From Roseovarius sp. (lineage in GTDB: Bacteria > Pseudomonadota > Alphaproteobacteria > Rhodobacterales > Rhodobacteraceae), in contig JARGOC010000013.1 in NCBI GenBank assembly GCA_029212365.1, forward strand, positions 1 through 64,000: a stretch of 64,000 bases of DNA, given 5' to 3'. Numbering within the stretch: the first letter of the stretch is position 1; every line of letters starts with the position of its first letter. Of this stretch, positions 8,901 to 16,913 are shown one piece after another. Below the pieces are notes generated by a model. It did not search any database, was not told the origin of the DNA, and was given only the letters and a program-made list of their open reading frames with translations. The translations under genes were made by a program, and so were the position numbers.

Positions 8901-10403
8901 TCGTCCAATATCGGCGAGACGCAGGCCTTCATGAACGATGATAAACCGATCCTGATCTTCTCAGATGCGGGTGGCACAGGCCGGTCCTATCATGCTGACC
9001 TTGGGGCCAAGAACCAACGCCTGCGGGTGCACTATCTGCTCGAACCGGGCTGGCGTGCGGACAATGCGATCCAGGGTTTGGGGCGCACGAACCGCACCAA
9101 TCAGGCGCAACCGCCGCTGTTCCGGCCTTGTGCGACGAACGTCAAAGGCGAGAAGCGGTTCCTGTCGACGATTGCGCGTCGTCTCGACACGCTTGGCGCG
9201 ATCACCAAGGGACAACGTGAAACCGGCGGCCAGAATATGTTCCGCGCCGAAGACAATCTCGAAAGCGCCTACGCGCGCAAGGCCCTGCGCAATTTCTTCT
9301 GGGACCTGACCAAGGGGCGAATCAGTGCGTGTTCACAAACCCGCTTCGAAGAAATGACCGGCCTGTCGCTGATGGACAGTGATGGCACATTGAAGGAACA
9401 GCTGCCGCCGATCCAGCAATTCCTCAACCGGTGCCTGGCGCTGACCATCGACATGCAAGACGCTATTTTCGAATGGTTCGGCGGGTTGTTGGAGGCCATC
9501 ATTGAGGATGCCATTGCGGCGGGCACATATGAGGTCGGCTTGGAAACCTTGCGCGCGGAAAAGTTCGAGATCATCGAGCGCAAGCCAATCTTCGAACACC
9601 AAGCAAGCGGCGCGAAAGCGACCGCGTTGACAGTTGAACGCACCGACCGCAACCATCCGCTCACCCTGGCAAAGGTGAAGGCGTTCTGCGCGCGCGGTGG
9701 AGACGCCCGTCTCATGCTCAATCGCAAGTCGGAACGCGCAGCGGTGCTGGTTCCAACGGCGAGTCTGATGACCGAGGAGGGAGAACCGATCGCGCGGGTC
9801 GAGTTGCTGCGTCCGATGGCAACTGATCGCATGCTGGAACTGGAATTGCTGTCATCCCATTGGGAAGACGTTCATGATTTTGAGTTTGAGCGGGCCTGGA
9901 CAAAAGAAGTCAACGCGGTGCCGGAAACCTCTGTTTCCAAACTGACCCTGATTTCCGGGCTGTTGCTGCCGATCTGGGACCGGCTGCCAACCGACAACAT
10001 GCGCATCTACAGACTGCAAACCGGAGATGGTGAACGGGCCATCGGTCGGATGGTGACGCAGGACCAGCTCGCCTATGTCTTTGCGGCGTTGGGTCTGGAA
10101 TGCACCGTGGAGCTCACACCTGACGAAATCTTTGATGCCGTCCTGAAACGCGGACAGAGCATTGCGCTCTCGGGCGGGCTCACGCTGCGCCGCTCGCGGG
10201 TCATGAGCGAATACCGGCTGGAACTGGTCGGCATTCAACCGGAAGCGCTGCAAAGCTACAAGGCTTTGGGGTGTTTCACCGAGATCATCTCGTGGGCGAC
10301 GCGTCTGTTTGTGCCCACAGACAGCCCGGATGTGGTTGCACGCATTCTCGTCCGGCACAGCATCACGACGGCAGATGAGGAAACACGGAGGACGGCGGCA
10401 TGA
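5985..10403 (+). CDS. Strawberry-notch family helicase fused to an N-terminal methyltransferase domain (DarB-like)
   Basis: This is a 1472-residue protein. Residues about 120-330 form an adenine-methyltransferase-like domain with EPSAGTGLL (157-165) and NPPF (222-225). A superfamily 2 helicase follows, with a Walker A-like GDGTGCGKGRQ near 516, DEAH near 630 and VSATGATVVGNLAY. The C-terminal strawberry-notch part has FSDAGGTGRSYHAD and QGLGRTNRTNQ. The same architecture occurs in phage P1 DarB, which protects incoming DNA from type I restriction. An anti-restriction or DNA-modification role during transfer is therefore plausible but inferred. Its stop overlaps the start of the toprim gene by ATGA, implying coupled expression. 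All core motifs look intact. Confidence 0.88.
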   Translation: MTLSPFNTNAVHPQPVPSAAKPDFAEPTKADALLRAANHLLPRLEQGLAIDQACLRTAMETAFGSSDASGAWVWKDGYEACEAAQVLMLLKYGALMRRQAPDAKAFLAMIDKVAGLAPSHTRRSETSQKLQQFSTPLPLAAIVAEAAEFRTEDIVLEPSAGTGLLALFAKLAGADTHSNEIDGTRADLLRRLCADSTVTCLDAASIDDRLDRAVAPSLIVMNPPFSAAPGVEGRYKAAMGQHVLSALARLQPDGRLVAVTGANFTPSNAAFRKTFNRIGEIASVRFSASIAGRVYARHGTTTETRLTVIDKRTGLSADVDAAYHGQATSSQDLLDLVQTHCPVRLAQAPVPEANAAAPDPKRASIHSLRDQARSHVRAVEAEKSRHPFDRLDSEEIAYLPKVWSETTTRLTESLYEGYTVQAIDIEGAGIHPTPLVQSAAMASVAPPLPSYRPRLLDGLVADGVLSDAQIESVIYAGEAHAQHLASWFRHDPEDNRLVASEADAEDAFRLRKGWFLGDGTGCGKGRQVAGVILDNWLRGRKRAVWISKSDKLIEDAVRDWTALGGLASDIVPLSRFKQGSDIRLERGILFVTYATLRSAERQMGDVLKASRLDQLVAWLGKDFDGVIAFDEAHAMANAAGEKGKEGGRGDKQASQQGLAGLKLQNRVPDARVLYVSATGATVVGNLAYASRLGLWGTGDFPFVTREQFIADMEAGGIAAMEIISRDLKALGLYLARSLSYEGVEYDMLVHDLSSAQRDIYDSYAEAFQVIHTNLEAALEASGITAEGGTLNVQAKSAARSAFESNKQRFFNHLITAMKCPTVIRSIEADLKAGHAAVVQIVSTSEALMERRLAQIPASEWHDLHVDITPREYVLDYLMHSFPTRLFEPYTDEDGDLKSRPAHDCDGNPIESREAVARRDAMVERLGALAPVQGALDQILWHFGKDQVAEVTGRSRRIIRTPDQRLKVENRPGSSNIGETQAFMNDDKPILIFSDAGGTGRSYHADLGAKNQRLRVHYLLEPGWRADNAIQGLGRTNRTNQAQPPLFRPCATNVKGEKRFLSTIARRLDTLGAITKGQRETGGQNMFRAEDNLESAYARKALRNFFWDLTKGRISACSQTRFEEMTGLSLMDSDGTLKEQLPPIQQFLNRCLALTIDMQDAIFEWFGGLLEAIIEDAIAAGTYEVGLETLRAEKFEIIERKPIFEHQASGAKATALTVERTDRNHPLTLAKVKAFCARGGDARLMLNRKSERAAVLVPTASLMTEEGEPIARVELLRPMATDRMLELELLSSHWEDVHDFEFERAWTKEVNAVPETSVSKLTLISGLLLPIWDRLPTDNMRIYRLQTGDGERAIGRMVTQDQLAYVFAALGLECTVELTPDEIFDAVLKRGQSIALSGGLTLRRSRVMSEYRLELVGIQPEALQSYKALGCFTEIISWATRLFVPTDSPDVVARILVRHSITTADEETRRTAA

Positions 10404-11503
10404 CCCAGGCGAAGCAACAGGAGCGCTACGATCCGGGACAGCTGGCCAACGGCCTCGCCGGTCACGCCGAAGCTTTTTGCCGGCATTATTTTCCGAATGG
10501 CCGCAAGGTTGGCAATTACTGGCAGATGGCAGATGTCACCGGCGCGAAGGGCCGAAGCCTCATGATCCGGCTGCGTGCTTTTGGTGGCAAACGGTCTGGA
10601 AAATGGGTCGACAATCAATCCGGGGAGTATGGTGATTTGCTAGATCTCCTGCAGCATCGGCTGGAGCCGATCCCCTATCCGGACTTGTTACAGGAAGCAG
10701 CGGACTATCTTGGCGAGAGACCGCAAGTCGCTTTGCGCGTACCAGGTGAACATCAACCGGCGGTGGCTTCAAACCGTCAACTTAAAGCGGGGCGGAGGCT
10801 GTTTTCCTACGGGCGTTCCATAGAGCGCAGCCTGGCCGAGGCCTATCTACGCGGGCGCGGCATCCGGCGGTTCGGTCCAGCCTTGGCGTTTCATCCAAAT
10901 GTCTACTTGCAAGGCGAGACTGGCAAACGTCTGGAAATCCCGGCCCTGCTTTCCGCAATCACCGACAATGCGGGTCAGGTCACGGGATGTTCCCGCATCT
11001 TTCTTGATCCAAGCACAAACAGGCTCGCTGATATCGAGGCCCCGAAACGTGTGCTGGGTCGCCTGCATGGCAACGCGATCCGGTTCGGGCCATGGCAGAC
11101 GGCCACGGACCTCTTCGCCGGCGAAGGCCTCGAAAACACGCTCTCGGTCGGGACAGCCTTCCCCCGGGCGGCTTTGGCCTCCTGTCTGACGGCAAATCAT
11201 CTCGCGGCCTTCATTATTCCACCTACCATCCGGCGTCTCTGGATCGTGCGGGACAATGACGACACCGGTGAACGCGGTGCAATGCGGCTTGCAGATCGGG
11301 CACGGGGCCTTGCTGTCCAGCCATTTGTGCTGACGCCGGAGCGGGAGGATTTCAACGCGGATCTCCAGGCAGGCGGCGTGAGTGCCCTGCGCGGGCGGCT
11401 CTCTGGCCTGATTGCCGCGCAGGCGATCGAGCACGATCTGTGGCCAGTCCATGAGGGGGCCGGGAAAGAGTTGGATGGCTGGGGCTGGACCTGCCGGTCT
11501 TGA
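10400..11503 (+). CDS. Toprim-domain (primase-like, DUF7146-type) protein
   Basis: The 367-residue protein starts at an ATGA overlap with the helicase gene. The N-terminal third has aromatic and Gly-rich segments (GNYWQMAD, GKWVDNQSGEYGDLLDLL) like the zinc-free N-domain of plasmid primases. The C-terminal half carries a toprim fold: FAGEGLENTLS supplies the first Glu and RDNDDTGERGA the DxD motif. Proteins of this type are usually encoded next to strawberry-notch helicases on alphaproteobacterial elements and may prime the transferred strand. No zinc-finger cysteines are seen. Primase activity is inferred. Confidence 0.8.
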   Translation: MTQAKQQERYDPGQLANGLAGHAEAFCRHYFPNGRKVGNYWQMADVTGAKGRSLMIRLRAFGGKRSGKWVDNQSGEYGDLLDLLQHRLEPIPYPDLLQEAADYLGERPQVALRVPGEHQPAVASNRQLKAGRRLFSYGRSIERSLAEAYLRGRGIRRFGPALAFHPNVYLQGETGKRLEIPALLSAITDNAGQVTGCSRIFLDPSTNRLADIEAPKRVLGRLHGNAIRFGPWQTATDLFAGEGLENTLSVGTAFPRAALASCLTANHLAAFIIPPTIRRLWIVRDNDDTGERGAMRLADRARGLAVQPFVLTPEREDFNADLQAGGVSALRGRLSGLIAAQAIEHDLWPVHEGAGKELDGWGWTCRS

Positions 11504-11771
11504 GAGGTTCCGCCCTGACCCGTTTGGATGTCCGGGTCGATGGACCGACAGGTCGGGCGCAGAGGCGCCCTCATCCCGCCCTCAACGGGCTGTCCGCGGA
11601 AATTTCCCTTGTCCGCTGCGCGGCCATTCCTCGCGAAGCAAATTTCCGCGCCCTGCCCGTCCTTCGCTGTCGCTACGGCCCTTCGGGTGCGGCCGGGCTG
11701 CCGACGGTCCTTTCATCGCCCCATCCAAATCGGATCAGGACGTAACCAAGACCATCAAGAAGGACCAGACC
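11504..11771 (+). promoter_or_regulatory. Gene-free stretch with a long inverted repeat (leader of the DUF2493 gene)
   Basis: No gene is supported in this 268-base stretch. It holds a perfect 11-bp inverted repeat, CGCGGAAATTT (11595-11605) and AAATTTCCGCG (11640-11650), separated by 34 bases that are GC-rich, and a GGGCGC/GCGCCC hairpin shortly upstream. The DUF2493 start codon follows an AAGGA at about 11759-11764. It resembles the other structured leaders of this maintenance region. Confidence 0.45.
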
Positions 11772-12686
11772 ATGACCCTCCAATCTTCCACCTTCACCCC
11801 CACATCGAGCCCAACCGCCGATGTCCTTGACACCCTCGCCCTGTATGGGCCACCACCGCCCGCCGACGAGACCGACACCAGACCCTTGCCCGAAGAGGAT
11901 CAGCTTGAGACCGCCATCACCGCCATGGTCGAAGCGAGCCAGATGCTGCTCACCGACACCCAGCTCGAGGATGATCTGCAAGAGATGCTCTGGTCGCTCA
12001 CCAACATCTTCCATCGCCGGCTCTCCAATCTCGAACGCCAACTGGATGAGAATGAATGTGAACAACGCGACCTGGTCCGCTCTCAGGACGGCTCAGAAGT
12101 CAAAAGCCTGGAGCTTGAACGCAAGATCGACCGTGGTGCGAAGCTCGTCGAGCACCGGGACGCCTATGAAGCGATGCGGGACGCGTCAGCCGCCCATTTC
12201 CACACCGAGACCGGATCGATCTGGATGCCACGCTCAGGCTCACGGGTCTCGCACAAGAATCTCACGGCCTCTGTGGTCGACAGCCGCAACTTCCTCTCTG
12301 CTGAAAAACGCAAGAAGAACGAGGTCCATTGCCCCGATGGCACGCGCATCGCCTTCACCGGCGGCGACTATCAGGACTATGATGCGATCTGGACGATCCT
12401 CGACCAGTCCCGTGAGAAGTATCCGGACATGATCCTTCTCCATGGCGGCACACCCACCGGGGCCGAACGGATCGCGGGTCTATGGGCTGAAAACCGGGGC
12501 GTCACCCAGGTCGTCTTCCGGCCGGACTGGAAATCCCATAACAAAGCCGCGCCGTTCAAGCGCAACGATCAGCTCTTGAAGACCATGCCGAAGGGCATCA
12601 TCGCCTGTCCCGGTTCCGGTATCACGGAAAACCTCGTCGACAAAGCGCGCAAGCTCGGCATCACGGTCAAAAGGATTGGGGGCTAA
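11772..12686 (+). CDS. DUF2493 domain protein (SLOG-type Rossmann fold)
   Basis: The 304-residue product has a Pro-rich, acidic N-terminus, a central helical region (SNLERQLDENECEQRDL) and a C-terminal DUF2493 domain beginning near RIAFTGGDYQDYDAIW and continuing ILLHGGTPTGAERIAGLWA, then VFRPDWKSHNKAAPFKRN and IIACPGSGITENLVDKA. This is the nucleotide- or ligand-binding SLOG-like fold; members are common on alphaproteobacterial plasmids and their role is unknown. The start at 11772 is preferred over upstream in-frame codons because AAGGA precedes it and the upstream sequence is the structured non-coding region. The gene is convergent with the parDE-like pair. Confidence 0.82.
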   Translation: MTLQSSTFTPTSSPTADVLDTLALYGPPPPADETDTRPLPEEDQLETAITAMVEASQMLLTDTQLEDDLQEMLWSLTNIFHRRLSNLERQLDENECEQRDLVRSQDGSEVKSLELERKIDRGAKLVEHRDAYEAMRDASAAHFHTETGSIWMPRSGSRVSHKNLTASVVDSRNFLSAEKRKKNEVHCPDGTRIAFTGGDYQDYDAIWTILDQSREKYPDMILLHGGTPTGAERIAGLWAENRGVTQVVFRPDWKSHNKAAPFKRNDQLLKTMPKGIIACPGSGITENLVDKARKLGITVKRIGG

Positions 12687-12750
12687 GGTTCCCTTTCCCT
12701 ATCTGGTTATCAGGACTTCATTCACTGAGATGGGCGCTTGCAAACCATCA

Positions 12751-13050
12751 TCACAGACGATCGCGCAGTCGCGCGATCAGGTCCATGCGCTCATGCAGTA
12801 CAGCGAGGATGATGACATCGTCGTTTTCGCGGAGAAAGAAAAGGAAGTGGTGTTGACAGTGATACACGAGTGCGCCGTTTACCCCGCTGGCACGCTTACC
12901 CAACGACTTCCGGCCGGCCAATTTCTGGCAACAGCCGTGGAGTTGCTCCTGGTATCGGTCGGCTTGCTCTTCACCCCATGTCTCCTGGGTGTAGAGCCAG
13001 ATGTTGATCAGGTCTTCCCTGGCACTAACGGTAAATTGGTATTCGGCCAT
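12751..13050 (-). CDS. ParE/RelE-family toxin
   Basis: The 99-residue protein begins AEYQFTVSAREDLINIWLYT, typical of ParE: FTVSAREDL and IWLYTQETWGEEQADRYQEQL, then a C-terminal VYHCQHHFLFFLRENDDVIILAVLHERMDL with the HxR-like end expected for ParE toxins. ParE proteins usually poison DNA gyrase. The ATG directly follows the antitoxin TAG with no intervening base, so translation is coupled. With its antitoxin it would act as a post-segregational killing system for the plasmid. Confidence 0.88.
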   Translation of the reverse strand: MAEYQFTVSAREDLINIWLYTQETWGEEQADRYQEQLHGCCQKLAGRKSLGKRASGVNGALVYHCQHHFLFFLRENDDVIILAVLHERMDLIARLRDRL

Positions 13051-13320
13051 CTATTGCTGGGGCAGTCTTTGTCGGGCTTCCCGGCCGATTTCTTTCGCTG
13101 AGTTGTGAGCCAATTTGCCGGTCTTTGCTTCAACCATTCGCTCTGACAGAAACTGGTTCAGGGCCGCCAATGCTTCTTCTTCGCTCATCTGAGAGGTGTC
13201 GACGGCATCCACAAGCGTACACTCCAGCACATAATCCTTGATGCTTTTCCCCTTCAGGGCAGCAATCGCTTTCAGCTGTTGATGTTCCTTCGCGCTAATG
13301 TCGATGGAAAGTCTGGGCAT
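13051..13320 (-). CDS. Ribbon-helix-helix antitoxin of the ParE toxin
   Basis: The 89-residue protein starts MPRLSIDISAKEHQQLKAIAALKGKS, a ribbon-helix-helix DNA-binding pattern (short basic strand then helix-turn-helix). The C-terminal half (EEALAALNQFLSERMVEA) is helical and should wrap the toxin. It is the promoter-proximal gene, as usual for type II pairs, and probably represses its own promoter in the 85-base gap upstream. Confidence 0.85.
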   Translation of the reverse strand: MPRLSIDISAKEHQQLKAIAALKGKSIKDYVLECTLVDAVDTSQMSEEEALAALNQFLSERMVEAKTGKLAHNSAKEIGREARQRLPQQ

Positions 13321-13405
13321 GGTTTACTCCTTTGGCCGCAGTCTACTCCAACATTATGCCAAAAACAACATTTGTGGTCTTGCCATCAAATTCACATTCC
13401 AGACT

Positions 13406-13585
13406 TCAATCGGTGAATTCACGTGCGCTCAGGGTGCTGGAAAGCACCTCGATCTCATGGATGACATCAACGATATCGCGCTGAAGTGTAGTGTTGAGAT
13501 AGGCCCGCAATGCATTGCTGGTCTCTTCAGTGTCGGCAAGGTCGGCAAGCTTCCGCCGGATCGTGTTCAGTTGTGACAATTCCAT
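13406..13585 (-). CDS. Small helical protein (59 residues) beside the dotD promoter
   Basis: The frame ATG 13585 to TGA 13406 encodes 59 residues: MELSQLNTIRRKLADLADTE, then an amphipathic helical middle (NALRAYLNTTLQRDIVDVIHEIE) and a short tail. The regular heptad-like spacing of Leu, Ile and Val suggests a coiled coil. No family is recognised. Its start lies next to the TATCG-N10-CGATA site at 13625 and it is divergent from dotD, so it may share control with the transfer genes. The SD is weak (AGAGAAG). Confidence 0.55.
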   Translation of the reverse strand: MELSQLNTIRRKLADLADTEETSNALRAYLNTTLQRDIVDVIHEIEVLSSTLSAREFTD

Positions 13586-13624
13586 CGCGCTTCTCTTGTG
13601 ATATCGAAAATATATCGCATGACA

Positions 13625-13644
13625 TATCGAATAAAATTGCGATA
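13625..13644. promoter_or_regulatory. Transfer-regulon operator candidate 1 (TATCG-N10-CGATA)
   Basis: TATCGAATAAAATTGCGATA is a 20-bp imperfect palindrome in the divergent region between the 59-residue gene and dotD. Overlapping TATCG half sites lie just upstream at 13602 and 13613. The same 20-bp form is found at 28983, 57302, 58007, 60360 and 63382, always between genes. I infer a shared repressor or activator site. Confidence 0.6.
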
Positions 13645-13705
13645 TAAAACAGACATTGATTTGAAATTCTAATGCGAAACGACGGTTTCGACGACGGGGA
13701 TCTGT

Positions 13706-14221
13706 ATGCGAGTGGTCGAAACCACACTCATTTTGTTTGGGCTATTGAGCTGTGTGGCTTGCACGACGGCAAAGCCGCCTGTGACCACGAGCCTGTCCGC
13801 ACTCATCGACTCCGAAACATCAACTGTAGATCGCGAGATTGCCGATGCGGGGCTCTATCATGGCGTGCTTGAACCCTATTACACGGACACCGCAACGCTC
13901 AAGAATCCGGACTATGTGACAGACGAGCAATTGATGACCGTGGTGCATGCGCAGTTCACGGGCCCCATCGAAGACTTCGTCTCCAAGATGGCCCTGGAGA
14001 CTGGCTACCGCGTTATCGCACAGGGCGAGAAACCTGGGAGCCCAATCCTGATCACGCTTGTGCAGCGAGACTTGCCGGCCATGGGGGCCCTGCGCGAGGC
14101 CTTCTTTCAGGGCAAGGATCGAGCAGGTCTGGTTGTCGATCAACGCGCCAAAACCATGACGATCATTTACAGTCGACCCGAGCGCTCTCCGGTCCCACAT
14201 CTGGAGGATACGGAGGTATGA
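13706..14221 (+). CDS. dotD: DotD/TraH-like outer-membrane lipoprotein of the I-type secretion system
   Basis: The 171-residue product has a lipoprotein signal (LILFGLLSCVAC, acylated Cys near 19) and a C-terminal segment (VSKMALETGYRVIAQ to MTIIYSRP) fitting the secretin N0-like domain of DotD. DotD, DotC and DotH form the outer-membrane core of Dot/Icm and R64-type channels. Length agrees with DotD (about 160 residues). It overlaps dotC by ATGA, and the order dotD-dotC-dotB matches traH-traI-traJ of R64. A TATCG-N10-CGATA site lies 60 bases before the start. Confidence 0.8.
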   Translation: MRVVETTLILFGLLSCVACTTAKPPVTTSLSALIDSETSTVDREIADAGLYHGVLEPYYTDTATLKNPDYVTDEQLMTVVHAQFTGPIEDFVSKMALETGYRVIAQGEKPGSPILITLVQRDLPAMGALREAFFQGKDRAGLVVDQRAKTMTIIYSRPERSPVPHLEDTEV

Positions 14222-15114
14222 GAAAATCTCATGGCAAAGCGCTCATTACTGTCCTGGCAGTTCTCGTTCTCACTGGCTGCCAGACGCTCAAACCGGAGGA
14301 GTCCGAGTTCAATGAGCCCGATCCGATCCTTGTCGGCGGACCCGATCAATACCGCTCCAACCGTCCACCGGCTGACTTTGCAGAGTTCAGTCGCCGGACA
14401 CGGCGGGGCAATTTCGAGACCTCAGTCGATGAGGAACGTTACGATCTCTTGCGTGAGGCGGCCGTCTCTTATTCCGCGCAGGCTGGCTACCAACATCGGG
14501 TCTGGGAGGTCATGCGGCAACTTGAACGCGACAGTGGCAAACTGTCCCGGAGCTTCGATTTCAACCGGATCGCCTACAGCGCGCCACGAGAGACGGGATA
14601 CATCCTCCCACCCGTTGTGAGCCGCGCCACGGCTGCCATCAATGTGGATGAGAGCGGACAGTCCGCGGTGGCAGCCGATGAATTCTACCGCCTTGAGATC
14701 CCGGGCCGGATTGTCACCATCGTGCCGACATGGCGGGATTATCTCGTCATTCCGCTCGAAGAGGCGAGCGAACCCGATGACAATTTCCTGCCGCAAAACA
14801 AGGAAGAAAAACAGGTGTTCAACCGCTTCGCGGCGGAAGGCTGGCAGGCCGGTGTGGAACAGGCTGATGAAGCACTCTCATTGAACTTTGCCCGGCTGAG
14901 ACGGGACTATCTCGGCATGGTCGAATACCGCCGCATGGTTCAAGCCGGCCTGGTCAAAGAGCTGGTGCTTGAATCTTCCGAGCGACGCTCGGCGGGTGAA
15001 GGAGATGAGCTCTTCATCGGGGAGCGCCGCGTCCGGATCGTCAGTACGGCGCGCTTCGTGCGTGATCCTAAACATTGGAAGCCGCTGCAGAGGCGCTATG
15101 CGGTGACCAAATGA
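14218..15114 (+). CDS. dotC: DotC/TraI-like outer-membrane lipoprotein
   Basis: The 298-residue protein has a lipobox (VLVLTGCQT) and the DotC body: RYDLLREAAVSYSAQAGYQHR, then YILPPVVSRATAAINVD and IVTIVPTWRDYLVIPLEE, ending with a WQAGVEQADEALSLNFARL segment. Length is close to Legionella DotC (about 300). It should be exported, lipidated and placed in the outer membrane with DotD and DotH. Both ends overlap neighbours by ATGA, so dotD, dotC and dotB are a translationally coupled unit. Confidence 0.85.
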   Translation: MRKSHGKALITVLAVLVLTGCQTLKPEESEFNEPDPILVGGPDQYRSNRPPADFAEFSRRTRRGNFETSVDEERYDLLREAAVSYSAQAGYQHRVWEVMRQLERDSGKLSRSFDFNRIAYSAPRETGYILPPVVSRATAAINVDESGQSAVAADEFYRLEIPGRIVTIVPTWRDYLVIPLEEASEPDDNFLPQNKEEKQVFNRFAAEGWQAGVEQADEALSLNFARLRRDYLGMVEYRRMVQAGLVKELVLESSERRSAGEGDELFIGERRVRIVSTARFVRDPKHWKPLQRRYAVTK

Positions 15115-16346
15115 TCGATCTGGACAGGATCGATCTTGAGCCACCTGACCCGCACGCACCTCACGTTTCGATCCTGAAATCGGAACCAAACCGATTTGAC
15201 AGTGACCTGTCGGCCTTTGACCATTTCCTTGTTGGCGCGGCGATGAAGGGCGCGTCCGACATCAATATCAGCGCCGATCTGCGCATGCGTGTGCAGCTGC
15301 ATGGGGATCAGAAACTCGCCACCAAGCGAAGATTGTTGATCACCGAAGTGCAGGCGATGCTGGCGCACCTATGGGCGGCCAACGATGCGATGTCGCTCGT
15401 CAGTGCCGGGCGACCGCTGGACTTCTCCTATGAGAAGAAGATCGACCGCAAACGCAGCCAGCGGTTTCGGGTGAATGCCACCGGCGAACAGCGTTTTGGC
15501 ACCAACGGCGTGCAGATCACGCTGCGGGCCCTGCCCGATACGACCCCGACCTTGGATGATGTTGGCCTTGAAGAAGAACTGCGCGATCGGCTGGAGCCAG
15601 CGAGCGGGATCATTGTGGTGGCCGGTGCTACCGGTCACGGCAAGTCGACGACCATGGCGGCCATGACGCGCTGTCACCTGGAAAATCGTGCCCGATCCCG
15701 CAAGATCGTCGATCTGCAGGCTCCAATCGAGTACACGTTTCGCGACATTAATACTGATGCCGCCGATGTCGCCTCGTTCATCAGCCAGTCTGAAATCGGT
15801 GTCGGGCGGAACATCCCGACTTTTGCCGAAGGCGTGCGGGCCGCGATGCGCCGGGCGCCAGCCGTGATCAATGTGGGCGAGAGCCGTGACCGTGAAAGCA
15901 TGGAAGCCTGTATTGAGGCCTGCCTCACCGGTCATCTGGTTAACACAACCACCCATGCCGGCTCGATCGCCGAGGCTCTGCGCCGCATGGCATTTCTGTT
16001 TCCACCAGAGGAACAGGAGGCCCGCTCCTTCGATTTGATGACTTCACTCAATCTGATCATCTGGCAAAGATTGGTGAAGACCGCCAATGGCAGCGGGCGC
16101 GTAGCACTCCGTGAGTATCTTGTCTTTGATCAGAACGTGCGCGACCGGTTTTTGAACGTCCCACCCTTGGAATGGGTTAATGTTGTGAAGCAGATCTTCT
16201 CTGACAGTTGTTCAAACCCCAGTCTTGTTGCAAGAACCATGGTTCAGTCCGCTGAACAATTGGTGCAGGACAAGGTGGTCCGAGCCGAAGATGTATCAGG
16301 AATTCTTCAGACCGGAATCGGGTTCTTGGGAGAGATCAAGCTGTAG
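15111..16346 (+). CDS. dotB: DotB/TraJ-like secretion ATPase
   Basis: This 411-residue PilT/VirB11-superfamily ATPase shows Walker A GATGHGKST (172-180), an Asp-box region around RKIVDLQAPIEY, a Walker B-like PAVINVGESRDRES, and a His box CLTGHLVNTTTHAGS. DotB is the cytoplasmic hexameric ATPase that docks under DotO in I-type systems. The start at 15111 (ATGA overlap with dotC) is chosen over an upstream in-frame codon. It is about 30 residues longer than Legionella DotB, with an extended N-terminus. It ends the operon; the next gene is convergent. Confidence 0.9.
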   Translation: MIDLDRIDLEPPDPHAPHVSILKSEPNRFDSDLSAFDHFLVGAAMKGASDINISADLRMRVQLHGDQKLATKRRLLITEVQAMLAHLWAANDAMSLVSAGRPLDFSYEKKIDRKRSQRFRVNATGEQRFGTNGVQITLRALPDTTPTLDDVGLEEELRDRLEPASGIIVVAGATGHGKSTTMAAMTRCHLENRARSRKIVDLQAPIEYTFRDINTDAADVASFISQSEIGVGRNIPTFAEGVRAAMRRAPAVINVGESRDRESMEACIEACLTGHLVNTTTHAGSIAEALRRMAFLFPPEEQEARSFDLMTSLNLIIWQRLVKTANGSGRVALREYLVFDQNVRDRFLNVPPLEWVNVVKQIFSDSCSNPSLVARTMVQSAEQLVQDKVVRAEDVSGILQTGIGFLGEIKL

Positions 16347-16391
16347 TTTGTTGAAGGGGATTCGCGGCGAAAATTCGGAACTTGCCCTGAT

Positions 16392-16895
16392 CTAAAACCA
16401 CCTCGCTGCCCAGCTCAGAATGTATTCATGATGATCAGACCAATCTTCCCATGCTGAAAGTGCCCATGCTCTGACCTTGTCAGAATGCTGAGACCTACCT
16501 GCGAAGTCAGCCACGTCGGCAACAGTCATTTCAAAGTGTTTGGGCGGCTCAATGTATTCTAACGTCAGCTTGTGCTTGCCGAGACCAAGCATGATATCGT
16601 TGGTTTCATTCGGTGGAGTAGGTCTTTCCAATTGAAGACCCAGTCTTGCGAGGTGCAGACCAACCGACTGAATTTGCTGCCTCGTTCGCGCTTCACCGGA
16701 ATGCTGCACAGCATAGGTGTCAACTGTAAGGCGATGAGTGGGAAGCAGGGCTGGATCACTGTATTCGCACGCTAAGATTTGATTGAATAGCATAAAGCAA
16801 GCCGGTGACCCTTCCATATATCTATGCACAGGGCCATCGGTCTCTTCCAGTAACGCGCCACATCCTGGGCAGTGAGTTTTGGTTGAGCGCTCCAT
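16392..16895 (-). CDS. DUF5946 family protein
   Basis: The protein has a CPGCG knuckle at the N-terminus followed by DGPVHRYMEGSPACF, ILACEYSDPALLPTHRLTVDTYAVQHSGEARTRQ, SVGLHLARLGLQLER and FEMTVADVADFAG, the pattern of DUF5946. No function is known. The ATG at 16895 (MERSTKTHCPGCG) is preferred because upstream codons to 16973 have no SD and add no conserved sequence. It sits between dotB and dotA on the opposite strand from dotB and does not belong to the secretion system, so it is likely an insertion. Confidence 0.75.
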   Translation of the reverse strand: MERSTKTHCPGCGALLEETDGPVHRYMEGSPACFMLFNQILACEYSDPALLPTHRLTVDTYAVQHSGEARTRQQIQSVGLHLARLGLQLERPTPPNETNDIMLGLGKHKLTLEYIEPPKHFEMTVADVADFAGRSQHSDKVRAWALSAWEDWSDHHEYILSWAARWF

Positions 16896-16913
16896 CACTT
16901 TCGAATAGGTGCG

